Position numbers and translations under genes: made by a program. Under the pieces are notes generated by a model, which saw nothing but the letters and a program-made list of their open reading frames with translations, ran no database searches and was not told the origin of the DNA. A stretch of DNA of 54,843 nt, from NCBI RefSeq assembly GCF_000003605.2, contig NW_003135368.1, positions 72,589-127,431 on the forward strand. Direction: 5' to 3'. Shown in pieces: positions 12,131 through 26,200 of this stretch. How positions within the stretch are numbered: position 1 is the first letter of the stretch; each line of letters starts with the position of its first letter. This DNA is from Saccoglossus kowalevskii (lineage: Eukaryota > Hemichordata > Enteropneusta > Harrimaniidae).

Positions 12131-13495
12131 TGTTCGTAATGTGCCTGATTTTACATTATAACATGTATACGAGTAATTGATATACAACAACACAGGTATT
12201 TGATTAACGTACCACGTTAGTGAACAAGGTGAAAGGTTGTGCACGGGAACAGCTTGGCATATATTCACACACACCCGATGTTACAAAAAACACGTTATCG
12301 CAAGTGTTTTTATTTAAATTACTGTAACATTGGTTAACATTTCGATTTTTAATATCTCAAAATGTAAGATCACATTGCTGCAAGCACTGATACCTAGTTA
12401 ATTCAAGTATAAATGTCGCTTCTCGACTCAGAAATTCACTCTTCTCCAGACCTATACTTTTAATGTTTCAATACATTGGATCGCACAATTCCAACGCCAT
12501 GGGTACAATACATTCAGGTTGAAACAAACAGTCCATGGCGGTGTTTTAATATACGCTCGCAATAACAAAATTCATATCGTGTAAAGGGGGAGATAGTTTA
12601 TATAATAATTATACAAACTTCGGGATATCAAAAGGTACATCGAAGGAGGGCGATGTGCACCAATGTTGGTAATTGTCTAGAAATGTGTTGTATCATTCAT
12701 AGTAGTGTTACTGTTAACCCAAAATAACTGAATATATTTAAAACTAGGCAAACTAACCTAAGATCGGTACGTGACACCCGTTATATGTGTAAACAATTGT
12801 ATCATTATTACAAACAACGAACAAACAAATCTCTCGTATGAAATCAAGTAATAAACTATAATATATATTTGAGTGGGTATTTTTAATTATTAGAATATGA
12901 TAACGACAAAGGATTTGGTCAGCATTTTAAACCAGTTATCAATAGTGCAACTACATATGATAATTAATTTGTTCATTTTTTTAGAATAATAATATAGTGT
13001 AAATTCTAGTTATACAAACACGTCTGGTGTACTGGCATTAATACCTGTCCTGAATATTTTATCTGTGTTATCTAACCTTTGATGGTTTTAACATAACGAA
13101 TTTCAGTTACTAAAAAATAAAAACATCGTTACGTGAATAATTGTGCGCATGAATTGACACAGTAAAAACAAATGCTACACATGTAACTGTCATGTTATAA
13201 TTTGTATTTTAATGGTTAAAGACTTTAACTTGTTCAGTTCTACTAAACCAAGCAGCATACAGGGATGTTGTGCATTTCTCTGCTTATCCAGGATGCACGG
13301 AGCACGGGTATTACCCACACGTACCCTATAACGACAGTTTTTTTTTCAATTACACTTGTACAAGCATGCTTATATTGAACCTGATCCATTACTAATTATT
13401 ATAATCTCGTTCACCCCATGTGTGGAATTCCAAATGTTAACATACAAGAGATGGATTGTCACCGAATGATGTATTAAAACCGCACAACAAAACAA

Positions 13496-13501
13496 TTTAT
13501 T
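13496..13501 (-). terminator. Candidate polyadenylation signal of the polycystin gene
   Basis: Minus-strand AATAAA (TTTATT on plus), starting about 22 bases after the stop codon. This would give a very short 3' UTR. Confidence 0.4.
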
Positions 13502-13522
13502 GTCTTGTTTGAGATCATAAAT

Positions 13523-13650
13523 TTAGTTTAAAATATCATGCAAAAATTCATCTAATTTGTTCTCCAACAACAGTATGCGGTTCTCGAGTTGGATCAGGTA
13601 TTGACTCGGATCTTCTGTCTCGTTTCTTATGTGCTCCTTCTCATTGTGAT
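13523..13650 (-). CDS. Polycystin terminal exon 23: C-terminal coiled coil
   Basis: Acceptor ATTCATTCAG. Encodes a charged segment, then YLIQLENRILLLENKLDEFL with leucine/isoleucine heptad spacing and TAA at 13523-13525. A short C-terminal coiled coil is usual in polycystins and mediates subunit assembly in characterised members. Confidence 0.85.
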
Positions 13651-16600
13651 CTGAATGAATAAATAAAAAGAAACAAATACACATATTTAGAAATCCAATG
13701 TTTAAATAGTACACTTAACGCATGTAGCTCACTCATACTTCAGTAATTGTTATACCATCGATAATATCTATTGTCTTTAGCTATAATCATCCCCTGGAAC
13801 AAATAGTCTGCCTAAAGAGATCGTTCCGAAATATTGACGGAGGAAAAAGCGACCACACTACGAACATCACTAAATTGGTTAAAAATTGCATGAAATGTCA
13901 AATTTTATTTGCAATGCTGATCCACCAAAAATGAAGGAATCAGCTCAGCGAAACGTAGTAACACAAACTAAAATTATAAGAGAACTACGTCTAAACCTGG
14001 TACATACAAGATAATCTAAGAAAAAAAATTGTATTTACACGTAGGCGTGGATTGTTTTGTATGTGTTTATTAGCTGCAGCTTTCAGTGTCTTTACATTAA
14101 CAGTGGTTTTATATGCCCGTATGTGGTGTGTATTTCCGAAACACGTGTCAGAAAAATTGGAGTTTATGGTTTGTGTTCTTATATAGGTTTCGGGTGAGTC
14201 TCGGTACTAACAGTAATTTTGCATGAATTCACAAGGTGATTAGTGAACTCGAAATACACTCTGCTAGATATCGTGTACATAAGGTAAATAAAAATGATTG
14301 TTTGGAAACATCGTCATCTATTTCTGTGGTTGTTCCACTCTGGTAATCATATACTAAATATTAGTTCTCAATTACGTACCATACTGCAGTTAGTGGTACT
14401 CACGTTTTCGGTACTTGCGTCCACTTTGTCTATATATATAGTGTTTGTACAGCCCGTGTAGTCGTTTATACAACTTCATACTGGTGATCCACTCCATTAT
14501 CACATTCATGACGTCAGGATCTTTCCATTGCGTATCTAATTCCACCTGTGCCTGGGAACATGCATCACATATAACCGACTGAAGTAACATAAGAAGTATC
14601 CAGCTTTCAAGCACCACGTACGATGCGATAAACAACTGCCCAGCTTTGGTACTTTCAGACAGGATACCCTCACCATTTGCTTTGAGCGATCCACCAAGCA
14701 CTGACAAAAGCGTGAGTAAGGTGTCGCGGACACTTTTAAAAGGTAACGTAGTTCTCCCGAAGTAGAAATATATCAGTTGGATATATGCAAATGTAACGAT
14801 GACGAGAATTAATGAAAATGAAATGATTGAGTCTTTTGCGATGGACAAGGTCGCTTGGAAAATACGTGTACGTCTATGCAAGCCAAGTAAACGTGTGTAG
14901 CTAATGACAGACATGAACGATACAAGACCGACGAAAATTGCGAAAACGCCATCTATCAATACAAGGTATCGGAAATTTCCATAAAAACCTTGAAAAAAAA
15001 AACAGCAGTGGGATAACTTCATTAAATTGATAACACATATCATAAGATACCATTGTTAAATGACTAGTGTACATTTTACGTTATAAATCATAATGATACA
15101 CGGGACAGTTTCTAAAATATACGAATAAGCACGACCAGTCGATTAGTCATTACGTGTGTTCGGGTGCAGCGTACGTAGTTTATGGCCTGTTGCGATACGA
15201 TCGGTTAACCATAACACAATTTATCAAACTATAAATTGGATAACATAAAGTAACATTACCCCGGGACATTTCAGACAGTACATTATGCTAATATACATAT
15301 ATAAATAGTTGACTGACAAATATAATCGATACCTTTGTTCGATCCAGCTAAGGCCCAGTTTGTTATTTCAAGCCTCACAAAATACAGTCCAATACTGGTA
15401 CTGGACAGCAAAGTTACGGTGAATTGAAAACGGTTCCAGAAACGATGAAAGTAACGTCGGCCATACTTCAATATTTGGCGGAAGCAGTAATACGACGCCC
15501 ACATCACCACAATGAAATACGATATGTGGCACACCAGGGAAATGAAAATGTCAAAATCCATGGTCATGAGGTCAAATAAAGCCAACGTATCAATTCGCAA
15601 AGTGTCCGTAGTTGTGCCATGTTCAAAAAACTCGGTCAGAATTGTTACTAAACTGAGAACTCGAACATTTGGATTGTATGCAGCAAACTCGACAAAGACT
15701 GCTCTAGTGAGACTATCTATCCAACCAGCTTGTATCAGGTCGTTGATGCGATCTTGGGATTGACTTAAATTGCGTCCGAGAACTGCTATATAGCCATCAC
15801 TGGAATACGGGTTTCCCATTTTACTCCAGAAATACGGCGCCATATGTTCACCGTAGAGGGAGCTGTGTGTCCATGGTTCGTATGACGTCATGGTCATATT
15901 GTCGATGGTTACATTATACTCAGTCCAACTCGTATTGAATGTGCCCTTCTCCTCCGCCAGTACGGAGTATTCAGCATTACACTCGGATATTATATTGCCC
16001 ATTTTAATCGGTACAGTGCACGTACCTGTTTAACAGAAACAGTAGCAAGATACAAGTTACAAGATTAAATGTTCAAATTGCTAATACGCCCTCTGGAAAC
16101 AAGACAATTCTGTTACGTCAAAATAACGTAGATAGTGCAACGTTGCTCAAATAGTCAACTCTGACATTGTCAAGTGGCCTCACTAACAGTAGTTGATATC
16201 ACGAAAACGCTTCGTCGCCAGGGGTCGCAACTTGTTGGAAAACGTTTTCAACATTGAATTTGAATTATCTTTAATACACAATACCTGGTTTTATTCGCAG
16301 TTGACGTAAGACGACTGGAGCAATTACGTACGAGATAACATTTGTCAGCAGATCGATTCTACCTGCTTCCATCTTATGTCCGTTGTAATAATAACCAGAA
16401 TGCAACGTTGCGGTCAATGTCTGGTTGAGCCAAGAGTAGTAACATGACATTTCGTTACACTGAAAGAATGTGATAATTATATGTAAATGTATGCTATAGA
16501 TTAAACTAGAGAGATTAATTAATAAATTGTATATAATTAGGTTAATAAATTAGCTTACTGGGGATATATCACCACTCTTCACGATATTTGCCAGGGCTTT

Positions 16601-19600
16601 ATTTGTATAATAGCTCGACTTCGGTCTATACGTGGTAGATATTTCCATAGAAAACAGTATCAATAAGGTGTACACTACGGCGTCTTTAAAAATGGTCTTT
16701 AAAATGATATCCTTCCGTTTAATGGTTTTTGCTTGCTTCATTGTCTGTTTATTTGGAGGCTGGTTGGGAATGGAACTCCCTGTTGGAATTTAAATAGACA
16801 TCGATGGTGAATAATGAATTTTTATTTCTAATGCAAAATTATTACAATATAATACTATACTAAGTATGGATATAACATTGCTAGTTTTTTGGTAGATAGA
16901 TACTCTGTAACACAGTGGATTTGTATCATTTTTATACGTACAAGAATAAACTACGACTATACTCGCTTCACATCAAGGAATAAAACACTATATTAATACT
17001 AAAATTGTAAATACATTTCTATTATCACCCGATGTAACAATGAAACGATCAGTTGAAGCCAGATTATTTATTTATTCTCATTAGAAAACGTTATATCTTA
17101 AAGTGCTACAACGAAATAGACGAATAATTAGGTACGGGATGGCATTATAATTGTAACATTTCAATTTGTTTACCTTCTGTTTGGTGATTATTACTGAAAA
17201 CATCAGTCCCATGGTCTCTTTCGTTAATTACTTTAGCGTAGGGTTTCTTCAGCCATGAAAACATGGATGATACAAAGATGACCATGACTAAAGCCTGCAA
17301 CGAAAATATTACCGGATGTATATATATATAAATTGCGCAAACAATGGAAATATCGGGAGTTATTATAATCTGAATTTCCTTTTTACTAAATAGTAAACTA
17401 TGATAGAAAATAGAAAAGTCAATTTTAGTAAGTGAGTGATGCAACGCCTCAAAAGCATGTGATCCGGGGCAACATCAAAGATAATTTTTTGGTGGTACTC
17501 ACTACGGTAAACTCGTTAATTATTCCATGGTTTTTAATAAACCTGAGATGTAAATGGTAGCCGATATCTCATTGAGAGTGAAATAACCACGGTAATTTGT
17601 TTGCATAGTATTCAATTCTGTGCCGTTACCATGCTCACCATTCCCCAGACCCTGGTATGCTGAGCAGTGGATTGCTTAAACAATAATTTGTCTTGGGGTT
17701 CTCTCATTCTTAATGATATCAGGGCGGTTAATTGTGTCTATTGTGCTTTATGCCATGTTCGCTGATAATTTACATTTACAACAGAAGGTACTATTTCTGT
17801 TTCTTAATATCAAAACAGTACAAAGTGGGTTGGATTTCAATGTCCACAAGAAACTTGTTTAATTTATCCGAACTTTATGTGAGAGTAACGAGAAGTTGAT
17901 TAGTGATAAATTTCTGAGCAATGATTAATGGAAAAACAAGCGAAAAACTCGTGTAGTAGACATGTTCCTGTAGTACAAATTCCATGGCAGAAATACCAAG
18001 CTGGTTATGTTAGTTTGTTTGTTTAAAAATGTGTTGTGTTCTCAGAGTTATAATCCCTTTCCTTTCGATATCAATCAGGTATGTTGTTGTTTCTAACTTT
18101 AGTACCGAATATGTGAATACATTTGGCTTAAATCAATATCTTTTTCTTTAATAATTTGGTGTTAAGTACGAACTCGCTGCTGGTGATATGACTGAATATC
18201 TTGTGCGCCATGATACGTGTCATGAACGGCTCTTTGTTTATACAAGTCTGTATTGTTATTGGTATAATCTATAGACCTAATATACCTTATGCGCAAACGA
18301 GATTTCGTTGAGGGCGAGTGAGACACGAGACTTGGTCTTGTCCCTCAAACAGTACTATTTCTTCTGCGTCGCCATGACGAGACAGAATAAAAAACAAATT
18401 GCGGGACAAAAACATTGACGTTTAAAATATATTGTCATGTCATATCATTGTCTCGAATTCCCATTTATCGAATCTGTCAATGGCTTCTGGAATAAAGAGT
18501 GCATTGTGATAGTGGCATTTCATTAATAAAATAACCTCGTTTCTAATTAATTAATACCTAACAACAAACCGACTCAATCATATCTGCAAAAAAGAAATAT
18601 TTTCAGTAAACATGATAATTAAAATAAAGTACCTTGAGAGGATCGATGACCAATGCAGATAAGAAAAACGACGTCATCTGTGACGTCAACCATTGGCGGG
18701 AAACTTCCGCACCCCATTGTAGACTATACAAGACAACAAAAAACGATGACAAAAACATTGCGCAAAACACGATAAACCATGCAATTCCAACGCAAAACCA
18801 TGGTAACGGATGATCATTCTTTGGCATTTCTTTATCTCCATCATTTGTACAGTTCTTCCGTCTAAATGGCCTTGATTTTTGAAATAATTGCATAATAATA
18901 ATCGACGGTGGCATTGTTATCAATGCGCTGATCAAGCCAATGTATAGTGTTCCCAGAGATAAACGCAGAGGTCCGATATAAATTGATTTGGTATCGCCCA
19001 CAGCGTCTGCTGTATCATAGAACATAGCATTGGCAATCATAGCCAAGTAAAATGCTACTGCACAGCAGGACAATCGCTGAACTCTTGTGAAGTTACTAGG
19101 CACCGGACGGGTAAACATGGAACCCCACAAATAATCATCAGTCATTTTATCCCGTGAATTACTCCAACAGATATGTACGAAAGATGACATTTGTGTACCA
19201 CCACTGACCGGCAGTACTCTTTCAACTTTTTCGTCTTCCCTATCAACGGCGAACCACTTGTAGCAGACGAAATTAAACCTGTAAAACATAACAGTTGCTG
19301 TTTCTGTAACTCATCAGATTCACACTCATCTTATTCCCCCTACTGAAACATCCAGACAATCGATCAGTCAATCAGTCAGTCAGTCCATGGAACTATAGTT
19401 TATAGTTCCATGGTCAGTCGGTCGGTTTCCGGCTTATATGGACAGCTGAACGAACAGACTTAACGTAGAAGAACAACGACCCTTTTTTCAATACATAGTT
19501 AATGAATTAATGGTTTGGATGGTTGGTCAAATAAGCAAACAACATATTTACCTTTCTTCAGTCTGTGTATCAAATACTTCGATTCGATCTAAGAACCATG

Positions 19601-22600
19601 AATCAAATATTTCCTTTGAGTGCTCACTCAGCCATATATGAATGTAACACAGAGGACCCAAGTGGCAAGGAACTGCCAAGAGAAAACTATGTACACTGCC
19701 AGTTGTGAAGGCCTATTGATTAGAAACATATATATATTTAGCAAAGCTGCACATAAATAAGGAAAAAAGAAATGACATGATCTCCATATTATGCACGATA
19801 TTTAACTTTTTACAAAACGATAATACATTTAAATTTGGAACTGTTACAGCCATTTTAATTATGAGCATTAGCAAACTTCTTACTGAGTGAATTGTTATGC
19901 AAATTAGCAATTATCTCAACTTCTTTTTAGTGCACATCCCAGAAAAAATAGCTCCTAGACACTTTGACCTTTTGTTTTGAATTTTCACAAATGATTGACA
20001 ATGTGTTTATCTTCAAAACGCCGTCGGGGCATTGTTTCTGGTTGAACAGTGTTACAACAATCGTACAGACAACTAGCCTGGGTGTTAATTTATGCATAAA
20101 CTTGAAGTAGTGAAATTTGAGCTGCTGCCCTGCAAAATTGACAACTGGTAGACAGTTTTCAAGACGGAACTTTCTTCATAGTAAACAGATGTACCCGTAA
20201 ACAAATGTTGACAGGAAACAGAAGCATGGTTTAGAAGCTATTTTTTTTTTAAATCACTTTTGACCAAAAAAGCACATTTTTGTACATATTTCAAACAACA
20301 GTGTCCATAAAAAAATACAAAAGCAAAATTTTAAAATTCATACAATAAGCTTTCTGAAAATATATAGTTTTGTGGACAAGGGAGGTCTTGGTTTCCTAAT
20401 TAACTAATTAAAATACCTGATGGATGGGGCTGCCAAACACCAATCAATGTAATTCAAAAGTCCATTTCCATTAATACGAGCCAATCTGAGAGACAATGGC
20501 CTTCACCAAATATACGGTATTATTACACAATCAATGACATAAGTAAATATTTTACCGAACATGCCGATTGGAAACCATTGCCTAATTACAAAGATTCGTT
20601 GTTAAGTAACACTAAAGGGAGGCTATAATAAAATCATATTAAATCTTTGTCTTCATTCGCGTTCCTGATATATACTGACATGTTGACATTGCATTAAGAG
20701 AAAATATTAATATCATAGGACAAATCATGTGTTGTTTGTAATTATAGCATTTCGAATCCGTTCGATAAACAAGCCAGTATCGTGTAAAAATTCAAAAATG
20801 TCAGAGCAACATGAATGCCAAGTAGTAAGCTTTTCAACTAATTTGGATTGTATTGATAATGCTCAAAGGCAACCAACCATTTTGTTGTGTTTATCCATCA
20901 GATGGCGTATACCGGATTCCTTAGTTTCTCCACTGATATTAAACTGAATATCAGACAATGTACCAGCACCAAGTCGAAACCCGGTATACACAGTTACACG
21001 GTAGTAGTACTTGTCATTTGTTTGATTCCCGGCCAGGGGCAGAGTATACCACTGAAAATAAAAGAGCAATCACCTAATTATAACAAAATACGCAATAGCC
21101 AATCATAAGATGACGAAATATTCTCAAGTTAATGAAACAATTTATATATTTCATGTTATTTACCATATTCCAATCGTTTTTGTCCTTTCGTCTCAACCAT
21201 AAAGCCAAGATAGCATAGATTGCAAAGAAGACAAGAACGGTAGCGAGTACCACGGCATTGTCGGCGATATCTTTGTTGAATACGCTCGAGAAATCGATTT
21301 TATTGACTGGAACTACAAACTCGCCGGCTGTAAACGATGTCAAATGGTTACAGACGCAGGTAATAGTGTTCATTTCTGATTGGACGGGCTGTATCGAGAA
21401 CAAAAAATGTATATTGTAGCAACTGACAAACACACATATTAGCGTAAATCATATAGGCATATACATTTGAAACGCAGTGTTTTCTTTGTAAATACTTGTT
21501 ACCAGTGCTAAATGTTAATAGGTGTTAATGTTAACAATAACCAATACAAATGTTAACTGTAAATATATTAGCACGCATTACCGAACAACCGTCAGATTTC
21601 CATTCTTGAATAGTAGTGTTCCAGTAACGACACACCAGAAATGTCGATGTAAGAGTCACCATGTAAACAGAAGTATTCTGTGTATCTGAATGACACACAC
21701 AAAGAAATGTTACATTTAAACCATTACGAAACACTATATATGATGATATATATATATATATAAACTACTAGTACATATTGAAACCCTGTTCACGATAATG
21801 TGTAACGTTTGTTTCATGTCATTATATCTAGATTTATTTGTACATGCTCAGTGACTTGTAATATCGCCGTGTGACGTATGACAATGATAATTTTTATTTA
21901 ATATTTTAACCCATCTTATTGATTCTAGGAACTGTTTTACGAAAAAGTAGACTCGTGTTCATGGCGAATTACTAATATCATTATAGATCAATTTTCTAGA
22001 TTGATCTATTGATCATTGCGTCAAAAACCTTGATGTTACCTTTGAAAAATATAACTATACTCACAGCTTTTCACCAACAGATGATATGTATCCCTCTCCA
22101 CAACACGATAATATAATATATTCGAACAGTTGTCTGATAATGTCCATTTCACGTCATATTGAGATTCATTTGGCATCATGCCAGCTTGCAAATATATATC
22201 GTATGCCACTGGTGCATCGACTTGTATAGTTAAAACTAGTGCAGAGTCTGCAGTTGTCGCATTCAACTCAAACGCACTTGTGTCATTGCCATACATCAAT
22301 GCGTGTAAGCTGCTGTCTTCAGCATTATTGTCTGGTAGTGTGATATCGATGACGTAATCTCCGTCTATATAAACATTGTTACCGTTTTCATCCATGATGT
22401 CAAGGCTCACAATCGGTGAGTTTTGAAAAATGGCCGGCGATTTCAAAACGTACGGATTTATAGCCAATGCGACAAACTGAAAAGTTGAAAAATTAAATGC
22501 TAGTGTTCGAAGAAATATCATAATTGTACATACTTTAAAGCCGGGGTGTCGCCATCTGCGCATGCGGCAAACAGCCATAGCGTGTTGTTGTTTACAAATA

Positions 22601-23182
22601 AGCGTCTACCCATGAGCGGGTGAAGACCCCTCCGCTTTAATCATCTCACCTTTATTTTTGATATGAATTGCGTTGTATTCCTCGATTCCCGTGCAACACT
22701 CGGCAGTGTGAACCCACCGTAACTGGAGTTGAACTGTTTACCGAATAGTGCACTTGAATTCTGTTTGCTAACTTCAGCTTCAAACATGCTCGTCTTGAAT
22801 GACACCGATTCACCGTTCGCTGGCGCCATCTCTAGCGCAATGTCTAAGCACGTATCGACTGCATCAATTAGTTTATTCATCATCATTTCATCCTAAGACA
22901 AGATTTAACATGTACAAAATGTGTTCATTTACTTGCGGAAGTTGGTGACATTTCACGACACAGATTTAAGTTATCAGATTTTGCATGATCTGCAGTAAAC
23001 CTCTCACTGACACCCTGTACGCATCATACGATCTTTGGGTTTTGTACAGTTCAGGGGCAATCTTATCAACCAGAATCCAAGACACACATCAACATGTACA
23101 CATGCAAATAAATGTGAGTGATTACAATAGATTTGATAATTAGATACCATGACTGTGCAATAATAATAATAATAATAAAAAT

Positions 23183-23270
<88 letters not shown>

Positions 23271-26200
23271 TTTCTTAAAACTACCTGTTCCTTAATCTCA
23301 ATATCCTGATTAGAATGTGACCTCTCTAAAATATTTGATGATGTCTTCAGTAGACCTAAAGTATGATGACAACATGTATGGTTTATAAACCCACATAAAC
23401 AATTGCATAATAATCCTTTGAAATGGATTTTTAGGTACAAAACAATAAATGAAAGTAAATATTTTACCTTCAGTGACACTCTTAACCATTACAAAATCAG
23501 TAATATTGCCCTCTTTAAGAGTACTTGACAGTAACTCACTCACTAATTCAATCATTATTACCCCTTGCATCTGGAAAAGATATATATGCGTGTAGACATG
23601 TTAATAACCAAATCAAAACATATATCTGAACATATTTCAATCTAATCTATTCGGTAATAATCGAGCAACAGCGTAATGGTTTAACAAATTTATGATATTA
23701 CTGAAATGCACAAACTAATTATTTATGTCCTGAACAATTCTCGAATTTGATCAATAACATTTCTACAAAAACAAAAAGCAGTAGTATATTTATGCTGTCT
23801 TAAACTGTATTGTCTAAAACATAGCAAGTTCCGAATTACAAAATTTGCAAACACTGATATTAAAATTTGAAATATTAATGGAAAATGGATCGATGACAAC
23901 GAACGGTGTTTCACTTACTTTTTTAGAACTCTTACTATTGGTTGGTTGATCAGCTTCCACTGTGCCACTTGCATCTTGTATCTCCTATAAATATGTAATA
24001 ATTATTTAATTACTTAAATATAAATGACATACTTGGTATGAAATCTGTTGAACAACTCTTCTTGTCTGTTAATATTTCATATATAAAAAGTAGACATGTA
24101 TGGGAAACTGCTGTTAGTAAAATGGTTTTGCCAATTAACCAACCTTTTTTTTGATTTACTTTTAATTTAATAAAGTCACATGCTTCTCATAATGTCGCAT
24201 CTCGTGTATTTTTGTATATTTTCAGTATATATATAATAGTGAAATGAAGCCCAGTTGCGACTATTGTTGTTTCTACTCTGAATATAAATTGACAAGTTCA
24301 AAGTACACACACACGAACTGGAGCACATTGCCAAGGCAGCATAAACGTTTTCAAAGTGGAAGTTCTCAAATAGTATTCGATACACAATATACATACATAA
24401 ATTGATACAATGACAACCCTGTAAACAAGAAGCAGCAGAGTTTGTATTTAGTTAAAATAATATGATATATAATCATAAAACTAATGAGTAAAAATCAATT
24501 ACAGTCGTATAGTCGACATAACTCGATATTAAGTAACGTTTGCGTGTATTACAATGAATCCCGTCATGCATTTCTGTTCGAATTCTGCTCCGGTGCGTGC
24601 TAAACACAACTAACATAGGAATTACGTAATGTTCGATGTTTCAAGTTCGCAGTGTAACACGTGTAAAATACTGGTAGTCGTCTTATAAATTCAGAAGGGG
24701 GGGGCTAATAGCTATACAGAAACAGCCTGAGAGTCTGGCGTGAATTTCAGACTCATCCTAATGATAAATGCTTCTCATTGAATATTTATTTTGTAGTTTA
24801 TTTTTGATCATCAAACAGAGAATCCTGCGTGTGCGATTCGGTGAATAAAAACGCTATTGCATACATTACATTACACATATTAGTTAACATGTCAAAGGCC
24901 GCAAATTCAATTTTGCCGGCAATAAAACTCTAAATGGAATAATTCAGCTTACCGAGGTCCATGTCTGTAATAAATTAACTACTGCATCTACTGACGCCAA
25001 TACCAGGCTGTCATCTTCCGTGTTGGCTATTATGTTCAACATCTCTCCAGTAAGTATCTGGTCAACAGCAGCTTCCATGTCTGCCTCATTACTTATTTCC
25101 ATCACCTGTATAATCATTCAGGAAAATATGGGGGCATGTTTTTTTCCCACCTGTATGCATATACATACGCGACATTCGAACCGAGTCAACATCCTTCCCT
25201 GTACCGATCTGACGCATATATTTTCGTCATTCTTTTCATTTTAACTAAATAACGATAAATAAAATTTAGAAACCTTCTAGAACTAAGTTTAATTATGTTT
25301 AATGGACATACAGAGTTTGAATGAAATATTTCCATGTACTAAATGACCGTCATTCGGCCATCTTGAATTGGATCATGGAACAAATGCGTGTGCATATATG
25401 TATGATGTATGTGTGAATTTTGGATGTGATCGGTCAAATCATATCAAGGATATGACGCTGTAACTGCTTTTGTTAAACAAAATGGCAGCTAGTCAGTCAT
25501 TTTCCTTTCGATAGTAAGAGATGCGTATTGATTTCTGTTATTGTATGCCCCAGTTTTCTAAACCTTTTCTCCATGATTTATGTTTGGGTCACACACACAC
25601 GACATAACGTGATAACGCTTGTGAAAAGTTATGAATTTTGGTAAACGTTAATCGGCTTTCAGGTCAATATTCAGTTTTAATGATCCAATGAGGAATTTAG
25701 TGACCACCGTGCAGCCGAGGTTAATATCACTTTTTAGGGTCTTTAAAACTGAATATTGATTAACATTGAAATAACTGCGCCTATAACATGACGAAAAGGT
25801 CACTAGATTGTTTTTATTGACTTCGAGTTGTATTCTCCACAACCTGTCATCGTCAACCTGACGATCTTGAATATAAAATGTATTTCTACATACTTACCTG
25901 AACCGAGGTGTTTATCAGAGCTGATGATCCTAATTCGTCGATTATCTTGATAAATATATCCACTGTGTAGTTGTTAACGACATCACCACTCGGAAATATC
26001 ATGGGTGTGGATGTTGATTCATTGCTCATCGATATCAACTCGCTATCTGTACTAGAATTATGATAACTTATTTTGATTTGATATTTGAGTCCATTCGTGT
26101 TGCCATTTGTGTCTGTTGAGGGAGTACTGGGGTATAGAACGCTGGGACCTTCGTCTTGCCACTCATAACAGCTTATTTGGAATTTGTCCAACAGCGTAGT

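Larger units (their letters stand above)
9565..13495. other. Convergent intergenic region
   Basis: Between the 3' ends of DPH2 (plus) and polycystin (minus). Holds the TCTCGCGAGA patch, a hairpin, a SINE-like fragment and the two blocks (11270-11780, 12010-12550) duplicated near 37-41 kb. Short frames such as 11543-11725 lie inside the duplicated block and are not conserved as protein in its copy. Confidence 0.5.

Noticed and set aside
23183-23479. 98-residue frame ending in poly-tyrosine
   Set aside because: The tyrosine run is the antisense of the (TAA)n tract. Only its middle part is real, as polycystin exon 10.
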